The notes: generated by a model from the sequence alone, not told the origin. A DNA stretch of 64,000 nt from Candidatus Borrarchaeum weybense (GCA_019057385.1 JAHQJS010000004.1:186001-250000); one strand, 5' to 3'; shown: positions 17,064 through 25,767, counted from the stretch's first letter. Program-made: numbers and translations.

Positions 17064-18434
17064 GTGACGTTTATCAGAGAAAAGATCTCCTTCCTGCAAG
17101 CTAGCATAATCTCTTTATTTAAAAAAATTGGTTCAAAATCCACTTGGAATGACGATCGCGTTAAAATCTTCTTTATTGCACTTGTAATCTATCTTTTTTC
17201 TCTATCTGTTTTTCGAGCTTTTCACTCGGAGGATGAGTTCAGTTATTTCTACTTGACTTATTCTATTGTCGAAAACCGAAGTTTTACAATCGATCCTATT
17301 GCAGGACATCATTTAAGCAACACCGAAAACTTCGTGCAATATGATGGGAATTGGTATTCAAAGTATCCTCCTGGTTTGCCTTTTCTCGCAATTCCATTTT
17401 ATCTTGTTGGAAGATTCATTTGGCAGTTAATGGGATTCAATGGATTCCCGTTGATTATTATGTGTTCAATTAGTAGTTTTTCTGCCGCATTTTCTCTTGT
17501 CATAGTATATGAGTTCTGTACGTTCTTCAAATTCAGTTATATAGCAAAAAGAGCAACAATTGTCACATATGGATTTGGAACAATAGCGTGGGTGTATGCG
17601 AAGACCTTTTTTTCACACTCTATTGCTACGCTTTTCATTTTATTGAGTTTATATTTATTCATTTCAATGACAAGAGATGAAAAAGAGGATTCAGTTTACA
17701 TGAAGTCGTTACTATCTGGAATAGCAATAGGGCTTGCTACCCTCATTCGCTATACAAGTTTCCTTTTTGTATTTCCTTTGGTCTTTTATTTTGTCCTAAA
17801 ACCTATGTCTCTGAAAAAGGAGCGAGCAACACTTTTTATTTTCCCTCTCCTAATATTCATTCTACTTGCTGGGTGGTACAATTTCATTTGTTTTGATAGC
17901 CCCTTCATTACAGGCTATCATTTAAATCAATTGTATGGAAATGAAACGGAACGATTTACAACTCCTATTTACATAGGATTATGGGGTCTCCTTATTTCTC
18001 CGAAAAGGGGGTTGTTTATTTATTCGCCTGTTCTTTTGTTTAGCATTATCGGTATAAAAGAACTCTATACAGAAGTAAAAGAAGAGACAGTTCTCCTAAT
18101 AAGTTCCTTTATGATACTGTTGTTGGTCTATTCTGCATGGTGGTATTGGCCTGGTGGTCTTTGTTATGGACCTCGTTTGCTGCATGAAGCTATTCCACTC
18201 TTCACAATTCCAATAGGAAAATCCATAGACTCATATAAAAATAAAAGGATATTTTGGATCGCCTTTATTGTGCTTCTATGCTTCAGTATTTATGCACAGT
18301 TTGCTGCCGTAGTTACTGACTTCATAACCACAGATTATCCAACATCATTTAATGAAATTGGACTGATTGCTGTATCGAGGAAATTATTCAATGGAGAATT
18401 CGATACCTTGCTTAGTAGACTTCTTGGAATCTAA
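17064..18434 (+). CDS. GT-C-like polytopic membrane protein, paralogue of the 38954 gene
   Basis: About 456 residues and 11 or so hydrophobic segments. The first loop contains HSEDEFSYFYLTYS, with an acidic cluster like that of GT-C enzymes, and WYSKYPPGLPFLAIP. It is clearly related to the 38954-40324 protein: both have (N/H)(W/Y)YS-PPG-F-AIPF, WVYAKTFF/WIYAKTFY, RGLFIYSP and GGL-(Y/F)GPR. Candidate starts are TTG 17058, GTG 17061 and GTG 17064; none has a strong ribosome site. Likely a lipid-linked sugar transferase; substrate unknown. Confidence 0.72.
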   Translation: MTFIREKISFLQASIISLFKKIGSKSTWNDDRVKIFFIALVIYLFSLSVFRAFHSEDEFSYFYLTYSIVENRSFTIDPIAGHHLSNTENFVQYDGNWYSKYPPGLPFLAIPFYLVGRFIWQLMGFNGFPLIIMCSISSFSAAFSLVIVYEFCTFFKFSYIAKRATIVTYGFGTIAWVYAKTFFSHSIATLFILLSLYLFISMTRDEKEDSVYMKSLLSGIAIGLATLIRYTSFLFVFPLVFYFVLKPMSLKKERATLFIFPLLIFILLAGWYNFICFDSPFITGYHLNQLYGNETERFTTPIYIGLWGLLISPKRGLFIYSPVLLFSIIGIKELYTEVKEETVLLISSFMILLLVYSAWWYWPGGLCYGPRLLHEAIPLFTIPIGKSIDSYKNKRIFWIAFIVLLCFSIYAQFAAVVTDFITTDYPTSFNEIGLIAVSRKLFNGEFDTLLSRLLGI

Positions 18435-18439
18435 GTGCA

Positions 18440-19093
18440 TTACAAATAGATTTTTGCGGTCTCATAAGATTTTTTTATATGAGATTGACCATTATTGACG
18501 ACATCCATATGTCCTGGCGCTAAAATGTCTATGTTTAATTCTGCTAAACGTTCTAGGGAATTTACAAGATCCTTGCTATTTCCTCCTGGAGGTAAATCGG
18601 TTCTTCCAAAGCTCCCATGAGCGAAAACTGTGTCTCCCGAAAATAATATACGTGCTTCTTTTTCGTAGAGGCAAATACTTCCACAAGTATGCCCAGGCGT
18701 ATGAAGCACTTCAAAAACAAATTCATCAAACCTAATAATATCGCCGTCTTGTAATTTTCTTGCTATAGGTGTTCCTTGTAATGGTAAAGAAAATAGTGCT
18801 GCTGCTGTAGCTTCCTTATCTCCTTCCTCGACATAATTCGCTTCGCTTTCATGGATACTAACGTCTGCAGATGTTTTTTCTACTAACTCATTCAGCCCGC
18901 CAATGTGGTCGACGTGCGAATGTGTTAGAATTATATTTTGAAGGCTTTCTAAAGAAATATTAGATTTTTTCATCGCATCAATTAGATTATGAGCGTATAA
19001 ACCAGTATCGATAACCAGATATGCATCTTGGCCTATTAAATAGACATTAGAAGTAAAACTCTCTGAAACTCTGAGTATCTTTATTTGGGGCAT
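18440..19093 (-). CDS. Metallo-beta-lactamase fold hydrolase (glyoxalase II-like)
   Basis: About 217 residues from the ATG at 19093; an upstream ATG at 19126 is possible. It has the complete metal site HSHVDHIGG, then HTPGHTCGS, SGDTVFAHGSFGRTD and the final APGHMDVVN. This arrangement is that of the glyoxalase II / YcbL-like branch, which hydrolyses thioesters. The true substrate cannot be read. A TATAATATG box lies just upstream of the longer start. The gene ends close to the convergent 17064 gene. Confidence 0.85.
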   Translation of the reverse strand: MPQIKILRVSESFTSNVYLIGQDAYLVIDTGLYAHNLIDAMKKSNISLESLQNIILTHSHVDHIGGLNELVEKTSADVSIHESEANYVEEGDKEATAAALFSLPLQGTPIARKLQDGDIIRFDEFVFEVLHTPGHTCGSICLYEKEARILFSGDTVFAHGSFGRTDLPPGGNSKDLVNSLERLAELNIDILAPGHMDVVNNGQSHIKKSYETAKIYL

Positions 19094-19336
19094 AATTTCG
19101 ATAAGATCTGACAAATTAATACACATCTATGTACATATTATAGGTGAAAATTTACAGGTGAATAGTGAATTTAATTCTTTTGGAAAAAGGCAAACGTTCG
19201 CGCTGTGTTCATTCTTTAAAACATTTAGATGGGTCAAATCATCTGTGAACATGAATTTTTCTTAAATTTTGAATATTCTTCTATTTGAAAAATGCTGACA
19301 GAAAGTAATTAAAAAGAAACTCAAAAAAGTTATACA

Positions 19337-19358
19337 ACTTGTTGAATGGTAGTTCACT
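19337..19358. repeat. 22-base copy of the IS605-type right end found at 42255-42276
   Basis: ACTTGTTGAATGGTAGTTCA and the next two bases match 21 of 22 positions of the end of the transposon relic near 42.26 kb. Only the 3' half of the end hairpin is kept here. It overlaps the stop codon of the neighbouring coiled-coil gene. It may be the scar of a former insertion; chance is not fully excluded. Confidence 0.4.
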
Positions 19359-21393
19359 TTCTGAAAGTCTCTATACATGCAAGACTCAGTTTTTCGTAAT
19401 CTTTGCTGCTGATCAGTTTGTATTCAAAGATTTCTTTTAGCCCATCATAGATTTTAGTTTCGATCTCTTTGTCATTTAAAAAATTGTTTTCAGTGCACAC
19501 AGTATCAAAGATTCTCTGTACTTCTTGACGTTCTTCTAATGCCATTTCTAGACGTTGTTTAATAGCATCGAAAAAGTGCGGATCGATACTAATTGGTATT
19601 CTTTTGCTCACAGATTTAAATTTTGAATGTAAATGGCAGGGTGGGATCACAACAAACCGTGCCCCATTTACATCATCTTTATTAACGAATTTTGTGACGT
19701 AACATGGCATATAAGAAATAACAGCATGCTTTGTAAGAGCGGCAGGAATTGATCCTGAAGGAATTATGAATTTATTTAAATCGCTAAGTTCATTAGTTAT
19801 TTCTTGTTTCAAGGAATCTATCATTTCTAAGAGCTTATCTCGTTTAGATTCTAGCATTTTAGTTGAAACGGATATTGAAGCACGTTTTTCTTCAAATTCC
19901 TTTTTCAGAAGTACAATACGTTCATTCTGCTCAGATACTAAATTGTTGTACTTAACATTTACATCATTAATTTCTTTTTGCAGGGAATATCGAAGTTCAT
20001 CATATTGTATCTCGATTTTATTAAGCGTATCTTCTGTGTTATGGAAAGCTACTTCAATACTGCTTAGTAGAAGTCGTTTTCTTCGAATACTATCAATAAA
20101 GGTTTCTGTAAAATCTTCTTGTGAATTAGAAGAGTTAGACTGTAAGATTTGCCCAGAATATTTTAGTAATGATCTGGTGCTTTCGTCCAAAATTTTTGTT
20201 TCCTTATGAAATGTATCGTATAGTTCTTCAATTTTGCTTTGTGCATCAAGTTTTTTAGCTTCAATTTCATTTTCTCGTTGTTCAACTATTTTCTCAATTG
20301 CCTTTTGTACATCCTCTTTTGTAACTGTAAGCTTACTTGAAAAATCATCTTCTATTTCTTGTAGTTTACCATTAAGTTCTTGTTTCCAATTATTAGTAGT
20401 TGTTATTAAAAGACTTTGAAGTTGCTCTAAACTTTGTGTAGCATCTTGGTTAAATTGAAAACACTCTTCAATTTTTGTTCCATGTATTATGGCCTTATTC
20501 TTGGAAAAAACAGAGCGAAGAGGTTCACTAAATATTTCAGAAGTAGCATAATACTGTACGGTTGGAAATACCTCTAATATTGCTTCTAAAAGATCTGGTT
20601 CAACCATCGCATCAAGTTTGAATTCCTTTTTAGACATTTGATTAAGTAAAACCTCAACTTTATCGAGAGCAAATATTGAATTTGACGCAGAAGTTTTTAA
20701 AATATCTTCGAAAGATGCGAGATTGATCGGGGTTGTAACAGTTTTGTTGTACGTAGTTAAAGCAAATCCATCAACGATTACAGGTCCTTGATTAGTATTA
20801 ATAACCCAAAAAGGCCACAGGACTTTCGTTAAGTATTCAAATTTCTCGTTACGTTTCTTGAATAATCTTCCTCCGCCCTTCTCTCTCAAGTCTTCAAATA
20901 ACGCGAACATAAGAGCGATTTCTTTTTGAAAGTTGGTGATCTCTTCACCCGTATTATCTACAAGGAAAGGAACTGCTATAATATGGCCCATTGTTTGTTC
21001 TTGAATCGTTTGAACAATTCGATCAACATCAGTTTCGAATTTCTTGAAGACACTTACCTCTCCATTGAAATTTTCTAGAAAAGCTCCATATTTCTCTATA
21101 AATACTGTTTTAATCTCATCTAATACGATCTTAAATGTTCCAAGTTGCTTTTCATCGTCTCGATCGATGCCCATTGCTAGAATAAGATCGTACTCTTGTT
21201 CATAGGCGTAAAGAAACTTTAAGTTTTCCATGTCTAAAACATGAATAGACTTTTCCCCTAATTCTTGTGTAAATGTAAAGATCGCAGATGTAAAACTGCT
21301 CAAGAGGTCATCATCCAGATTGAAAGCTATTTGAGTCCAACTAAATATATTTTGACCGGAGCTTTTTAAGATTAGAACATTATGAATTGGCAT
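19354..21393 (-). CDS. Longin-like N-terminus plus long coiled coil; uncharacterised
   Basis: A 679-residue soluble protein. Residues 1-105 (IHNVLILKSSGQNIFSW, LLSSFTSAIFTFTQELG, FLYAYEQEYDLILAMGIDRDD) have the strand/helix pattern of longin or roadblock-type domains, which in Asgard archaea are linked to small GTPases and trafficking-like proteins. A mixed middle part follows (about 105-330), then a heptad-rich coiled coil (about 340-540) and a C-terminal domain with FIIPSGSIPAALTKHAVISY and IPPCHLHSK. Function is not known; a GTPase-associated scaffold is inference. Start is ATG at 21393. The stop lies inside the 22-base repeat. Confidence 0.75.
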   Translation of the reverse strand: MPIHNVLILKSSGQNIFSWTQIAFNLDDDLLSSFTSAIFTFTQELGEKSIHVLDMENLKFLYAYEQEYDLILAMGIDRDDEKQLGTFKIVLDEIKTVFIEKYGAFLENFNGEVSVFKKFETDVDRIVQTIQEQTMGHIIAVPFLVDNTGEEITNFQKEIALMFALFEDLREKGGGRLFKKRNEKFEYLTKVLWPFWVINTNQGPVIVDGFALTTYNKTVTTPINLASFEDILKTSASNSIFALDKVEVLLNQMSKKEFKLDAMVEPDLLEAILEVFPTVQYYATSEIFSEPLRSVFSKNKAIIHGTKIEECFQFNQDATQSLEQLQSLLITTTNNWKQELNGKLQEIEDDFSSKLTVTKEDVQKAIEKIVEQRENEIEAKKLDAQSKIEELYDTFHKETKILDESTRSLLKYSGQILQSNSSNSQEDFTETFIDSIRRKRLLLSSIEVAFHNTEDTLNKIEIQYDELRYSLQKEINDVNVKYNNLVSEQNERIVLLKKEFEEKRASISVSTKMLESKRDKLLEMIDSLKQEITNELSDLNKFIIPSGSIPAALTKHAVISYMPCYVTKFVNKDDVNGARFVVIPPCHLHSKFKSVSKRIPISIDPHFFDAIKQRLEMALEERQEVQRIFDTVCTENNFLNDKEIETKIYDGLKEIFEYKLISSKDYEKLSLACIETFRK

Positions 21394-21596
21394 TGCCGTA
21401 GAATCCTCGGAACACTAGTAGATCTAAAAGTGCGATTCTTATTGCGAAATTGTGTGGCTGATTTTTTTCAATTGTTGACAAATAGTTGTTAATAACTATC
21501 GTAGTAATCCTTGTTTAATTTTTAAAAAATCCATCTTAAAAATATTCTCAATAAATTATCCGCATACTTTTATATTTCATACCCGAAGGGAAATGG

Positions 21597-21742
21597 TAGC
21601 CCGGCCCAGATTTTCGCTCCTTTATCATGTGGATGTTTCGAACTGGGGTCCAGGGATCCAGAGTCCTTGATTTCCAAGATTTAGTGATGTATGTCTTTGA
21701 AGCATACCCACTGAATCCGCTTGGCCACTACACTACCGGGCT
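21597..21742 (-). tRNA. tRNA-Gln (CTG anticodon) with two introns, in the D-arm and T-loop
   Basis: The minus strand starts AGCCCGG-TA-GTGTAGTGGCC and ends with the matching acceptor CCGGGCT and A73. The loop CTCTGGA gives anticodon CTG (bases 21661-21659). Intron 1 (21718-21672, 47 nt) sits between the two halves of the 3' D-stem (AAGC / ATC). Exon CCAA pairs with intron TTGG, flanked by 3-base bulges GCG and AAA. Intron 2 (21636-21611, 26 nt) interrupts the T-loop between TTCGAA and T. TTCG pairs with CGAA, with bulges AAA and AAT, next to the intact T-stem CCCAG/CTGGG. Both are proper bulge-helix-bulge folds. One A-C mismatch (28/42) remains in the anticodon stem. CCA is not encoded. Confidence 0.9.
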
Positions 21743-21816
21743 AAACTATGGGGTTAGAATTTAATTAACGGAATGATAAATTTAACCTTATCGGTCTCTT
21801 AAGGTTGGGATATGTT

Positions 21817-22224
21817 TCATTGATTTTGTGCTAAATAATTGCTATGAGTAAATGCGCCAATCAAAGCCGATAAAATGGCTGTAATAAATATTAGCGCAAA
21901 TGCGATGAAATCCACCGTCTCATTTATCATGACCACATTAATGTTTATTACAAGGCAAATAATGCCCAAGATGATTCCAGTAATTAAACCTCCATGAAGG
22001 GGTACTATTCTAGGAACTTCTAATATAAACATCCCAGAAAAGAGCCCCGCAAAAAAGATTCCGGCGAATAATAGACTATATGAAACGAGTGTACTTGGGT
22101 CTGAAACATAAGTTCGAAAACTCATAAAGAATACAAAAATTATGCTAGACATAGACGCAGAAATGAGGCTGCCCATAATTAGTTTTTCAAAGTAATAAGG
22201 TATTTCTCTTGTTTGTTGTGTCAA
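21817..22224 (-). CDS. Small four-helix membrane protein, unknown
   Basis: 135 residues with four hydrophobic segments (ISASMSSIIFVFFMSF, LLFAGIFFAGLFSGMFIL, GGLITGIILGIICLVI, FIAFALIFITAILSALIGA). Start is a TTG at 22224 with GGTGAG upstream; the next in-frame ATG would remove part of the first helix. It lies 36 bases after the threonine aldolase gene on the same strand, so it probably is the last gene of that operon. No family recognised. Confidence 0.6.
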   Translation of the reverse strand: MTQQTREIPYYFEKLIMGSLISASMSSIIFVFFMSFRTYVSDPSTLVSYSLLFAGIFFAGLFSGMFILEVPRIVPLHGGLITGIILGIICLVININVVMINETVDFIAFALIFITAILSALIGAFTHSNYLAQNQ

Positions 22225-22260
22225 CTTGTTCTCACCTAAAACATCACGGTAGTTTAAAAT

Positions 22261-23283
22261 CTACTGAAATACTTCTGGTATTGTAGCTACAACGGTGTTG
22301 ATATCTGACCTTGAGATATTCAAATAGGTGACCATTCTAAACAAGTCTTCTCCCATACGAGATACCTTTATTCCTTTGTTCTCAAATCGATTTTGAATTT
22401 CTGAAGCAGTCCATTTTGTTTTAGACAGGTCACCATAGATAATATTAGTTTCAACAGGTTTAAGTTTAATAGGTATTTTTTCCAGTTCCTTTGCAATTAT
22501 TTTAGCATGCATATGATCTTCCGCCAGTCGATCTATCATGTTATTTAGGGCATATATTCCAGGAGCTGCAATTATACCGGCTTGTCTCATTCCTCCTCCT
22601 AATATTTTGCGGTTCTTACGTGCTCTATGGATGAATTCCTCTGTCCCTACAATTACTGAGCCTACGGGGCAGCCTAATCCTTTACTTAAACATATTTGCA
22701 CACTATCCGCATTCTCAACTAACTTAGCTGCTGGAGTTCCTGAGGCTATCGCGGCATTGAATATTCTTGCACCATCAATGTGAACAGCAACTTCGTTTTC
22801 ATGGGCAATTTTTGCAAGGGTGTCAATGTTTTCCTTGGGGATAACAGTTCCGCCAGCGTGGTTATGCGTGTTCTCTATGCACAACAATTTAGGTTCTGCA
22901 AAATGAACGTTGTAGGGTCGTGTAAGAATTTCTTCTACGTCTTTTGGATTCATTGCACCATTTTTCCCTTTAACGAGAAAAGGATATGCGCCAATAATGG
23001 AGGAGAATCCTCCAGCCTCATTTAAGTAAGTATGACTTTCTGCTTCGAGGACGATACCGTCTCCACTATTAAGATGTGTCATATTTGAAACTAAATTGCC
23101 TTGAGTTCCACTCGTAACTAACAAACCTGCTTCTTTTCCAAGTTTTTTAGCTGCTAGTGCTTCCAGATGCGCGACTGTAGGATCTTCTCCCCAAACATCG
23201 TCTCCTAATTCGGCTGTCAGGATAGTTGCAAGCATTTCACGGGAAGGCATAGTGAATGTATCGGAACGCAGGTCTACTACCAT
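22261..23283 (-). CDS. ltaE: Low-specificity L-threonine aldolase
   Basis: A 340-residue PLP enzyme of fold type I, full length. Signatures: DLRSDTFTMPS at the N-terminus, GDDVWGEDPTV, TSGTQGN, HIDGARIFNA and the PLP-lysine motif CLSKGLGCPVGS. It cleaves L-threonine or L-allo-threonine to glycine and acetaldehyde. It lies 28 bases downstream of the Sua5/YrdC gene, an enzyme that also consumes threonine, so the pair may be co-regulated. Start ATG at 23283 behind AGGTGAGG. Confidence 0.93.
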   Translation of the reverse strand: MVVDLRSDTFTMPSREMLATILTAELGDDVWGEDPTVAHLEALAAKKLGKEAGLLVTSGTQGNLVSNMTHLNSGDGIVLEAESHTYLNEAGGFSSIIGAYPFLVKGKNGAMNPKDVEEILTRPYNVHFAEPKLLCIENTHNHAGGTVIPKENIDTLAKIAHENEVAVHIDGARIFNAAIASGTPAAKLVENADSVQICLSKGLGCPVGSVIVGTEEFIHRARKNRKILGGGMRQAGIIAAPGIYALNNMIDRLAEDHMHAKIIAKELEKIPIKLKPVETNIIYGDLSKTKWTASEIQNRFENKGIKVSRMGEDLFRMVTYLNISRSDINTVVATIPEVFQ

Positions 23284-23311
23284 TTTTACCTCACCTAAAT
23301 TTGTTTTAAGA

Positions 23312-23962
23312 TCATAAAGCGTTTTTGAGTTTTTTTAATATCTTATTAGTTGGAATAGGGCCTTCTCTTATGACTTTTGGTGGATCAAGAGTCAAGTCAA
23401 GTATTGTGGAAGGGGGCTTTTGTGGAAGAATGCCAATATCCAGATATAAATCTACCTTATTTTCTAATTGGTCAAAGGCGTCTTGTATCGAGTATGTATC
23501 TGGCTGACCAGATACGTTTGCACTGGTTGCAGTGATCGGAACGCCTGCACGTTCTACTAATGCAAGTGCAATAAGATTGTCAGGCATTCGTATACCAATT
23601 GTTTCTTTTCCTCCACTTAAGAGATCCGAAATGATTTCTCTTTTTCTTAAAACAAGAGTTAAAGGACCAGGTAGAAAATGTTGCGCTAAATTTAAGGCAG
23701 ATTCTGGTACAAAAGCATAGTCCTCTGCCATCTGTAAACTTGACACGACAATATGAAGAGGTTTATTAAGTGACCTCTGTTTAAGTTGGAAGATTTTTGT
23801 GACAGCACGAGCGTCAGTCACATTCGCACCTAAGCCATAAGAAGTATCTGTAGGGAATACAACCAGTTTTCCTTGTCGTATAAAATCTGCCGCGATTTGA
23901 ATTTTGCTAAATTCTATCGCCGTTTCACTTAATTTGAGTATGATTGGAGATTGTGTAGAAAT
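23312..23962 (-). CDS. Threonylcarbamoyl-AMP synthase (Sua5/YciO/YrdC family), apparent ATT start
   Basis: The conserved domain begins upstream of any ATG: GKLVVFPTDTSYGLGAN is the YrdC N-terminal motif, followed by KPLHIVVSS, LPGPLTLVL, IGIRMPD and ITATSANVSG. This gives about 216 residues, a normal YrdC length without the Sua5 extension. The reading frame holds no ATG, GTG or TTG before this motif. A perfect GGAGG lies 7 bases before ATT at 23962, which fits the expected N-terminus (then STQSPIILKLSE). The enzyme makes threonylcarbamoyl-AMP from threonine, bicarbonate and ATP for the t6A modification of tRNA. Confidence 0.88.
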   Translation of the reverse strand: MSTQSPIILKLSETAIEFSKIQIAADFIRQGKLVVFPTDTSYGLGANVTDARAVTKIFQLKQRSLNKPLHIVVSSLQMAEDYAFVPESALNLAQHFLPGPLTLVLRKREIISDLLSGGKETIGIRMPDNLIALALVERAGVPITATSANVSGQPDTYSIQDAFDQLENKVDLYLDIGILPQKPPSTILDLTLDPPKVIREGPIPTNKILKKLKNAL

Positions 23963-24072
23963 AGATCTTCCTCCTAAAAATCAAAATACCCTATACGTTA
24001 ACCGACGTAAATCATTTTTTCTATATATATGAACTTGTAGGATAACTCCCGTAATATCGAAATTTTTAAGTG

Positions 24073-24924
24073 ATGCCTGAAAACAATATTTTGAGATTAA
24101 CCATGCCATCTAAAAAATTATGTGTACATTTTTCTGCTGCCTCCTCACTCTCTTTCTATTGTCTTTTAAAACATGGCGTAATTCCAAATGAATATGCAGA
24201 GCGCGTGTGTAAAGGGGGCGAGTCCCTTATAGAGGCATGCATCAAGTCATATGAAATTGAGAAAGTAAAAAAGGCTATTGACGAGAACGTTACTATCAAT
24301 AAACTGATTACTGTAGAAAATATGAACTCAGAAGCTCAAAAATTAGAAGATACTTCTTCAACTTCGGACGAGGAAGAGACAGATTTTCTCGAAGAATTAT
24401 TACTGAAAGTTCCAAATGCTAAAAATCAACTTAAGAAGATAACCAAAACAACTCCGCCATCACCAACTCCAGCGCTACCATCAACACGACCAAAACTAAC
24501 TCCGCCTCCACCACAATCAGAAAAAACGATAATAAAAACTAAGAATTACCATGATCATGCCAAAGAATACGAGTCAATGGCTTTAAAAATGCGCGATTCT
24601 GAACTCTATTCTGAGGCCGCAATAGATATCTGCTGTGCGAGTTTGGCATGGATTCTTACAGGTGAAATCCCGCGAGCTATTCAATCACTAAAGAATTTTG
24701 TAGATACACTAGATGCCCATATGAAAGAACAAGTGGGGCGACACCCTGCATTCTTGATTTCAAGAGCTCTCATTGCTGCAGCTTATCATAAAGATCATGG
24801 AAAGTTCTACGAGGCCGAGGTTTATTTGCGTGATCTATACTCAAAATTGCAATACGGAGAAGACAAAACATTTATCGCAGAATCTATAAAAAAAATTGAA
24901 GAGATGCTAAAAAACCAATGGTAA
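24073..24924 (+). CDS. Uncharacterised protein with proline-rich linker and TPR-like C-terminus
   Basis: 283 residues from the ATG at 24073 (a GTG directly before it is also possible). Residues 1-75 form a helical domain with three cysteines. An acidic stretch follows, then a linker rich in Pro and Thr (PPSPTPALPSTRP, TPPPPQS) at about 130-150. The C-terminal half is helical with TPR-like pattern (YESMALKMRDSELYSEAAIDICCASLAWI; HGKFYEAEVYLRDLYSKL). Such repeats bind proteins. I recognise no family. Confidence 0.6.
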   Translation: MPENNILRLTMPSKKLCVHFSAASSLSFYCLLKHGVIPNEYAERVCKGGESLIEACIKSYEIEKVKKAIDENVTINKLITVENMNSEAQKLEDTSSTSDEEETDFLEELLLKVPNAKNQLKKITKTTPPSPTPALPSTRPKLTPPPPQSEKTIIKTKNYHDHAKEYESMALKMRDSELYSEAAIDICCASLAWILTGEIPRAIQSLKNFVDTLDAHMKEQVGRHPAFLISRALIAAAYHKDHGKFYEAEVYLRDLYSKLQYGEDKTFIAESIKKIEEMLKNQW

Positions 24925-24968
24925 CTAGATCCCGCGTTATGTTCAATTTCAATTTTCTATTTCTATTC

Positions 24969-25538
24969 CTAGATTTTGGTGGTAATTTCAAGACCGTCGT
25001 TGCCTACGGGCACAAATTTGCTTGAGTATTTTTTTGACGAGCGAACATAATTCAAATACTCTTTCATCGACTCTGCAAAGCTGCCTGCATTGTCTGCAAC
25101 TAGTACGCTTCTCTTATGAAGTTTGTCTTCAATTAGTTTAAGATATTTAATGTATTCTCTTTTGGCGGCATCAATGAAAACTAAATCAAATTCACCTTCA
25201 AGTTTTGGAAGGATTTTGAGTGCATCACCAACTATTACATCGATTTTTGGTTTTATTCTAGCTTTTTTTATGTTCTCTTCCGCTATTTTCGCCTCGTCTT
25301 CGTCTATTTCAATTGTGGTTATTCTAGCCTCACTTTCTAGTTCTTTAGCCATTAAGATGGTCGAATAGCCAATAAGTGCTCCAATTTCCAATACTCGCTT
25401 AGGTTTGATCTCTCGAAGAACATCCATCAAAACCCTGCCTTTTTCAGGTCCAACAATTGGAAGATACTTTTTATTGGCTAGTTCTTCAATAGAATTTAAT
25501 ACTCTATCAGCTTGGTTCAAATTGATCACAAAAGCCAT
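24969..25538 (-). CDS. SAM-dependent O-methyltransferase (catechol/caffeoyl-CoA OMT-like)
   Basis: 189 residues from the ATG at 25538 (MAFVINLNQADR); a further ATG at 25559 adds seven hydrophobic residues and has no ribosome site. Motifs: VLEIGALIGYSTILMA (SAM-binding loop), ITTIEIDEDEAKIAEEN, and FDLVFIDAAKREYIKYL, where family 3 OMTs bind a divalent metal; VADNAG follows. The substrate is unknown. A structured RNA segment and a promoter lie directly upstream (25582-25690), so regulation in the leader is possible. Confidence 0.82.
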   Translation of the reverse strand: MAFVINLNQADRVLNSIEELANKKYLPIVGPEKGRVLMDVLREIKPKRVLEIGALIGYSTILMAKELESEARITTIEIDEDEAKIAEENIKKARIKPKIDVIVGDALKILPKLEGEFDLVFIDAAKREYIKYLKLIEDKLHKRSVLVADNAGSFAESMKEYLNYVRSSKKYSSKFVPVGNDGLEITTKI

Positions 25539-25581
25539 TGTAAGAAATAGAAAATTCACAGCAATTCTTCAAAGCAAGAAA

Positions 25582-25660
25582 GGGGGATGTTACCCACTTT
25601 GGACACCTTCACGCATCGCTGGGGCTTGTGAAAGCAACGCGGCGGGTATTATTCCCCAAC
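25582..25660 (-). ncRNA. Structured RNA: 5' leader or small RNA upstream of the O-methyltransferase
   Basis: On the minus strand this 79-base GC-rich element folds as nested helices. GGGGA (25657-25653) pairs with TCCCC (25587-25583). ACCCGC (25647-25642) pairs with GTGGGT (25597-25592). CGCGTTGCT (25641-25633) pairs with AGCGATGCG (25620-25612) around a 12-base loop. Fourteen unpaired bases lie on the 3' side between helices two and three. G-T pairs hold only on the minus strand, which sets the orientation. A TATA box lies 25 bases upstream and a T-rich run (25581-25572) follows. It matches no riboswitch or guide-RNA class I know. Confidence 0.55.
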
Positions 25661-25680
25661 TGCAAATATGTGTTGTGAAA

Positions 25681-25690
25681 CTTATAAAAA
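25681..25690 (-). promoter_or_regulatory. TATA box for the structured RNA / O-methyltransferase
   Basis: The minus strand reads TTTTTATAAG, a near-consensus archaeal TATA box. The structured RNA begins about 25 bases downstream, as expected for a transcription start. Confidence 0.55.
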
Positions 25691-25767
25691 TATGGGCTTA
25701 TATCATTCTGCTCTTGTATTGAATCAATGACTACAAGATGGCATAGCGTAACTTTCTAGTTAATTAG

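Noticed and set aside
25582-25660. tRNA, SRP RNA or known riboswitch
   Set aside because: No T-loop TTCRA, too short for SRP RNA, and no match to consensus cores I know, such as TPP, SAM-I, fluoride, glycine or FMN.
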